Source of the DNA: Spirulina major PCC 6313
GTDB lineage: Bacteria; Cyanobacteriota; Cyanobacteriia; Cyanobacteriales; Spirulinaceae
DNA length: 64,000 bases
Direction: 5' to 3'
Assembly (NCBI RefSeq): GCF_001890765.1
Contig: NZ_KV878783.1
Location: 435,028 to 499,027, forward strand
A program made the position numbers and the translations under genes. Positions 60,774 to 64,000 of this stretch are shown here, one piece after another. How positions within the stretch are numbered: position 1 is the stretch's first letter; each line of letters begins with the position of its first letter. A model generated the notes under the pieces. That model ran no database searches. It worked only from the letters and a program-made list of their open reading frames with translations, and was not told where the DNA came from.

Positions 60774-62036
60774 TTAATAGACGTAGCTGGTGGGTTGGTT
60801 GGGGTCGGGGGCGAAGGCGAGCCAGAGGGGGAATTGCAAGAGGGCGAGGTTGATCACATCTTCGGTTTCGTCGATGACGATCAAGGGGAGTTGCTTCATT
60901 TCCACGAGGCGTTCGGCTTTTTGAATCAGGGCTTCGGGGGCTTCAAAGAGGGCCACGCCCCGCGTTGGACCGTAGTCGCTGCGGGAGATGCCGAGGCAGT
61001 CTTGCAGGCCTCTGCGCCATTCGCCGAGGCGTTCGGGGGTGTTGGCGAGGACGAGAATTTGGAGGCGATCGCCGTACAGTTGGCGCAGAATAGCGATCGC
61101 CGCCGATGCGACCAAAACATTTTGTAACCGACTCCCCAGGGAGCGAATCACACCGCGGCCGCCCTGCTTGAAAAACCAATCCTGGAGGCGATCGGCGTGG
61201 ATCGGCTCAAAGGTACGGCGCAGTTGCCACGGCGGCCCGTAGTAGTCGGGCATGGTGCGGTATTGGTCGAGAATGCTGGTGATGCGGCGGCGTTGGTCTT
61301 GGTAGCGTTGTTTGGTGAATTGGGGGGTGGGGGCTTCGGTGTCGGCGGGTCGGGTTTCGGCGGGGGGAGTGGGGACGCGCACCACCTTCGGCTCTGGCAA
61401 ATCAATCTGCTCCGTGGCGGCGGCTAGGTCTTGGAGACTGCCCATCAGGTAATTTTTAAACCCTTGGAGGCGGATGGCGATTTCTTCGGATGTGCCGGTG
61501 AAGGTTTTGCGCATTTCGGTGTTGATGCGATCGCGCCGCTGCTCCAACTTCGCCACCTCAGCGGTTAACTGCTCTTTTTGAGTGGCTAAATTGCCCAAGG
61601 TGTCCTGCACCAGCGCCATCAACAATTCCGGCACGCTCTTGTCTGCATCGGCTAAACGGGCATCGCGGCGGGCTTCGAGATCGCTCACCTCCTGGGTCAA
61701 CGCGGCGATCTGGCTCTGGAGATTGTCGGCTTGGGCGGTGAGTTCAGTGACGCGGGCTTCGGCGGCAGCGATCGCTTCGGGGTGAGCGTCTTGGGAATCG
61801 TCGCTGTCCTCATACATCGCTTCGAGGGCCACCGATGGCGTTTCAGGGTCTTCCGGGGGGGCGGAGTCGCCCCGGTTCGACGGGTCAGATTCTGCCGTCG
61901 AGGTGGGGCGATCGCTCAAATTGGGCAGGGGTTTCGCGCCCCCAGGGGTCAATTCTGGCAGGGGTTGCAAATCACGGGAATCTTCGGAGTTTGCGGGCAA
62001 ATTCGGGTCAGAAATGGGCGTTTCGTCAGCAGTCAT
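60774..62036 (-). CDS. DUF3086 family protein
   Basis: A 420-aa cyanobacterial protein. N-terminal Pro/Ser-rich disordered 85 residues, a long coiled coil (about 90-190: AAAEARVTELTAQADNLQSQ, VAKLEQRRDRINTEMRKTFT), and a globular C-terminal DUF3086 domain (about 255-420) with QRRRITSILDQYRTMPDYYG, SLGSRLQNVLVASAAIAILR and QLPLIVIDETEDVINLALLQ. Start at 62036; a longer frame exists. DUF3119 lies upstream on the same strand, a pairing seen in cyanobacteria. Function unknown. Confidence 0.8.
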   Translation of the reverse strand: MTADETPISDPNLPANSEDSRDLQPLPELTPGGAKPLPNLSDRPTSTAESDPSNRGDSAPPEDPETPSVALEAMYEDSDDSQDAHPEAIAAAEARVTELTAQADNLQSQIAALTQEVSDLEARRDARLADADKSVPELLMALVQDTLGNLATQKEQLTAEVAKLEQRRDRINTEMRKTFTGTSEEIAIRLQGFKNYLMGSLQDLAAATEQIDLPEPKVVRVPTPPAETRPADTEAPTPQFTKQRYQDQRRRITSILDQYRTMPDYYGPPWQLRRTFEPIHADRLQDWFFKQGGRGVIRSLGSRLQNVLVASAAIAILRQLYGDRLQILVLANTPERLGEWRRGLQDCLGISRSDYGPTRGVALFEAPEALIQKAERLVEMKQLPLIVIDETEDVINLALLQFPLWLAFAPDPNQPTSYVY

Positions 62037-62141
62037 GGTTGGGTTCAAACAAAAGGGGCAGCCGTTGCAGCACAGCACGTTAAAACATTGGTTGAGAGCA
62101 CGGCTGAGGCGATCGCCGGTTCAGTCCCGTGCCAATGTCGC

Positions 62142-62525
62142 TCAATCCACTCTCGGTAATGGTTCTAAGCAGCGTAAGAGTTGCTCTGGATTAAAGAGCA
62201 TCGGCAAAAAGTGAATACTGTTCACTTCCCGAAAGTAAAACAAAATGGGCAATCCTGGCCAAAAAACCCGCCAATTTTGCCAATCGGCATAGGGAAAATT
62301 CCGGATCAACGTCCCCGAACGATACACATCCAAGGCGATCGCAGTAAATCGGAGGCGAATCGTGGCGGCTTGGATGATCAAGAACAGGCTAAAGACTTCC
62401 ACAATTCCCCCCGCCCACAGTGAGACAAAGTACAGGGGAATCGCACCAAGAAAAATGGCGATCGGCAAGGCATAGCTGGGGGTGAGTTCAAGATCGGGGC
62501 GAGTGGGGATGGAGGTTTGGGTCAT
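62142..62525 (-). CDS. DUF3119 family membrane protein
   Basis: A 127-aa protein with two hydrophobic helices (ALPIAIFLGAIPLYFVSLWA, IVEVFSLFLIIQAATIRLRF) then a small domain, DVYRSGTLIRNFPYADWQNW and WPGLPILFYFREVNSIHFLP, characteristic of the cyanobacterial DUF3119. Start at 62525 (MTQTSIPTRP); the frame is open to 62642 but the addition is unlike the family. The downstream DUF3086 gene begins 105 nt after. No function is known to me. Confidence 0.82.
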   Translation of the reverse strand: MTQTSIPTRPDLELTPSYALPIAIFLGAIPLYFVSLWAGGIVEVFSLFLIIQAATIRLRFTAIALDVYRSGTLIRNFPYADWQNWRVFWPGLPILFYFREVNSIHFLPMLFNPEQLLRCLEPLPRVD

Positions 62526-62867
62526 TGGGGCCAAGGAAATGTGATCAGCAGATCGCGTTTGGGTGAAGTTGTGATTTATTGTAGCGGTTCGCGATCGCCT
62601 CCCCTGCGATTTGCCGCGATCGCCCCTCATCGCATCACACACGGGCTACACAGTGGGCATCAGCCCACTTTCGCTCTGAGCCAAGAACTGAAGTTCCTGG
62701 CGGATCTTGAGCCGCCTAACCCACCCTGCTGGACTGTTTTAACTAAGGTGATGCAATAGAATTTTGATGTTTTTTTGCATTGTAGAGGATTTCAGCGATT
62801 TTCTAATCCACAGCTTTAGCTGAAACAGTCCACTACCATCAAGCCTTGTTTTGGCTGTGTTACGGCA
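62526..62867. other. Non-coding gap with small hairpins
   Basis: GTGGGCATCAGCCCAC at 62654-62669 and a CAGCTTTAGCTG dyad near 62810 are the only structures seen. The hairpin matches in style the one between mntA and mntB. Confidence 0.55.
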
Positions 62868-64000
62868 CTAGGCGGAGGATTGGGAGGGTTGGGGGTCGAG
62901 GGCGGCTTTCGGGTAGGCGATGCGTTGGTGGTTGTACTGTTGCCAAACACGCACAAACACTTCTGCGATCGTCGGCAGTTCTTCCCAGCGCAGCCCCGAT
63001 TCATCCAGTTGATGATCTTGCCAGCGGGCCCGGAAAATTTTCTTCACCATGCTGAGGGCGGTTTCTGGGGTGGCATCTTTGAGCGATCGCAACGCCGCTT
63101 CGCAGGCATCGGCCAGCATCACGATCCCCGTTTCCCGCGATTGGGGGATCGGCCCCGCATAGCGAAATTGGGCTTCTTCTACATCGATGCCTTCACTTTG
63201 GGCCCGTTGCTTGGCTTGAAAGTAAAAATACGAGATCAAAATCGTGCCTTGGTGTTCCGGGATGAAGTCTTGCAGGGCTTCGGGGAGATTGTAGCGACGG
63301 GCGATCGCTAACCCTTCGCTGACGTGTTTTTTAATAATCGTGGCACTACACCAGGGATCATTAATTTCATCGTGCTTATTGGGGCCACCCATCTGGTTTT
63401 CAATAAAACCGAGGGGATCGTGCATTTTCCCGATGTCATGGTAAAGCGTCCCCGCCCGCACCAATTCCACATTGCAATGCAGTTCACGGGCCGCCGCTTC
63501 GGCGAGGGTCGCCACAAACAGCGTGTGCTGGAATGTGCCGGGGGCCTCGGTGGACAGACGTTTCAAGAGGGGGCGATTGGGGTTCGAGAGTTCCGCCAAA
63601 CGAATGGGGGTAACGAGGTCAAAAAGGCGTTCGAGATAGGGCGACAGACCGAGGGCAACGATGCACCAGGCCAACCCTGAGAGGCCAAAAATAGCCGCAG
63701 CCGGCAAAATCACCGACCAAATCACCCCAGCGGTGGAACTCCACATCAAGGTGACCACAAAGTAAACCGTGCCTTGGGTGAGGCCGACAGCACCGCCGAG
63801 GAGGGCCAGTTCTTCGCGCGATCGCAACCGACCCGCCACCACAGCCGCCACAATCCCCCCCGCTGCCCCAGCTAAAATCGATTCCCAGGACATCAACGCC
63901 GCTGTTGTCCAAGGGGTGGCGCTGAAAATGGATAACCCTGTCATCAGGGTAATGTGGGTGACCGCCAGGGCCGGACTAAAGAAACTACTGCCCAACAGCC
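62868..64000 (-). CDS. 7TM-HD-type phosphodiesterase, N-terminus beyond window
   Basis: At least 377 codons; the coding frame continues past the right edge. The visible part has about five helices (GLTQGTVYFVVTLMWSSTAG, AAAIFGLSGLAWCIVALGLS), then an HD domain: FQHTLFVATLAEAAARELHC, RAGTLYHDIGKMHDP with the HD pair, and PEHQGTILISYFYFQAKQRA. This is the PgpH-like 7TM-HD family, which hydrolyses cyclic di-AMP. Full-length members are about twice as long, with an extracytoplasmic 7TMR-HDED domain upstream. Substrate inferred from family. Confidence 0.9.
   Translation of the reverse strand, partial: LLGSSFFSPALAVTHITLMTGLSIFSATPWTTAALMSWESILAGAAGGIVAAVVAGRLRSREELALLGGAVGLTQGTVYFVVTLMWSSTAGVIWSVILPAAAIFGLSGLAWCIVALGLSPYLERLFDLVTPIRLAELSNPNRPLLKRLSTEAPGTFQHTLFVATLAEAAARELHCNVELVRAGTLYHDIGKMHDPLGFIENQMGGPNKHDEINDPWCSATIIKKHVSEGLAIARRYNLPEALQDFIPEHQGTILISYFYFQAKQRAQSEGIDVEEAQFRYAGPIPQSRETGIVMLADACEAALRSLKDATPETALSMVKKIFRARWQDHQLDESGLRWEELPTIAEVFVRVWQQYNHQRIAYPKAALDPQPSQSSA

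Overview
The window is cyanobacterial chromosome. It carries psaC (photosystem I iron-sulfur subunit) and psb28 (photosystem II assembly), a PyrF-PyrE fusion in the domain order known from cyanobacteria, several gene pairs seen in cyanobacteria (DUF3038/DUF4335, DUF3086/DUF3119), and very many GCGATCGC (HIP1) octamers. Base composition is moderately GC-rich except in a few islands. The genus cannot be fixed from sequence reading alone; the density of short palindromic repeats and IS elements suggests a repeat-rich, possibly filamentous, lineage.

Layout. 1-4.9 kb: housekeeping and photosynthesis genes (deoC partial, pyrFE, psb28, moaB/mog, an N-acetylglucosamine-kinase-like gene, psaC). 5.5-20.8 kb: a long one-direction cluster that starts with three contractile-injection-system (CIS) baseplate genes (gp25-like, gpJ-like, gpI-like). 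It continues with an unknown 463-aa protein, a dCache-HAMP-cyclic-nucleotide-binding membrane protein, two membrane proteins with Ig-like N-termini (one ending in WD40 repeats, one in Pro/Gly-rich sequence), a pentapeptide-repeat protein and a TPR protein; rsmI follows. Sheath, tube, spike and AAA+ genes are not here, so this is one part of a split CIS locus, rich in membrane and sensory parts. 21.6-24.6 kb: an AT-rich island with two minus-strand genes, a GNAT-PIN-ASCH fusion and a stand-alone ASCH protein, preceded by a promoter with an operator-like palindrome. 24.6-36.9 kb: a peptidoglycan-binding/HEAT protein, an EamA exporter, a TnpB element, sppA, aroH, a glycosyltransferase/sulfotransferase pair, a 307-bp MITE, an ABC permease, apt and DUF3038/DUF4335.

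37.0-40.6 kb: an MscS-type channel gene split by an IS605/IS1341-type TnpB element, which itself carries a TA-flanked IS630 element; in-silico removal at the inferred ends restores one 376-codon frame. 41.0-42.1 kb: a short peptide with a lasso-peptide-type leader, translationally coupled to an HPr-kinase-like protein, with no cyclase or protease gene beside it. 43.4-54.5 kb: glycosyltransferases, an intact MscS gene, a divergent manganese/zinc ABC transporter (mntC / mntAB), a haem-binding-type sensor protein, rpe and two related sugar-transferase-like genes. 54.8-55.0 kb: a second MITE with the same architecture as the first (17-bp inverted ends, 9-bp target duplication). 55.3-64 kb: a 983-aa fusion of an NCS1 nucleobase transporter to a histidine kinase, a polyamine-type potD/potA pair, DUF3086, DUF3119, and a 7TM-HD c-di-AMP phosphodiesterase-like gene that runs off the right edge.

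The strongest candidates for something undescribed are the GNAT-PIN-ASCH + ASCH pair, the precursor/HPr-kinase pair, the sensor/scaffold genes of the CIS cluster, and the two related MITEs. No tRNA, rRNA or CRISPR array was recognised.
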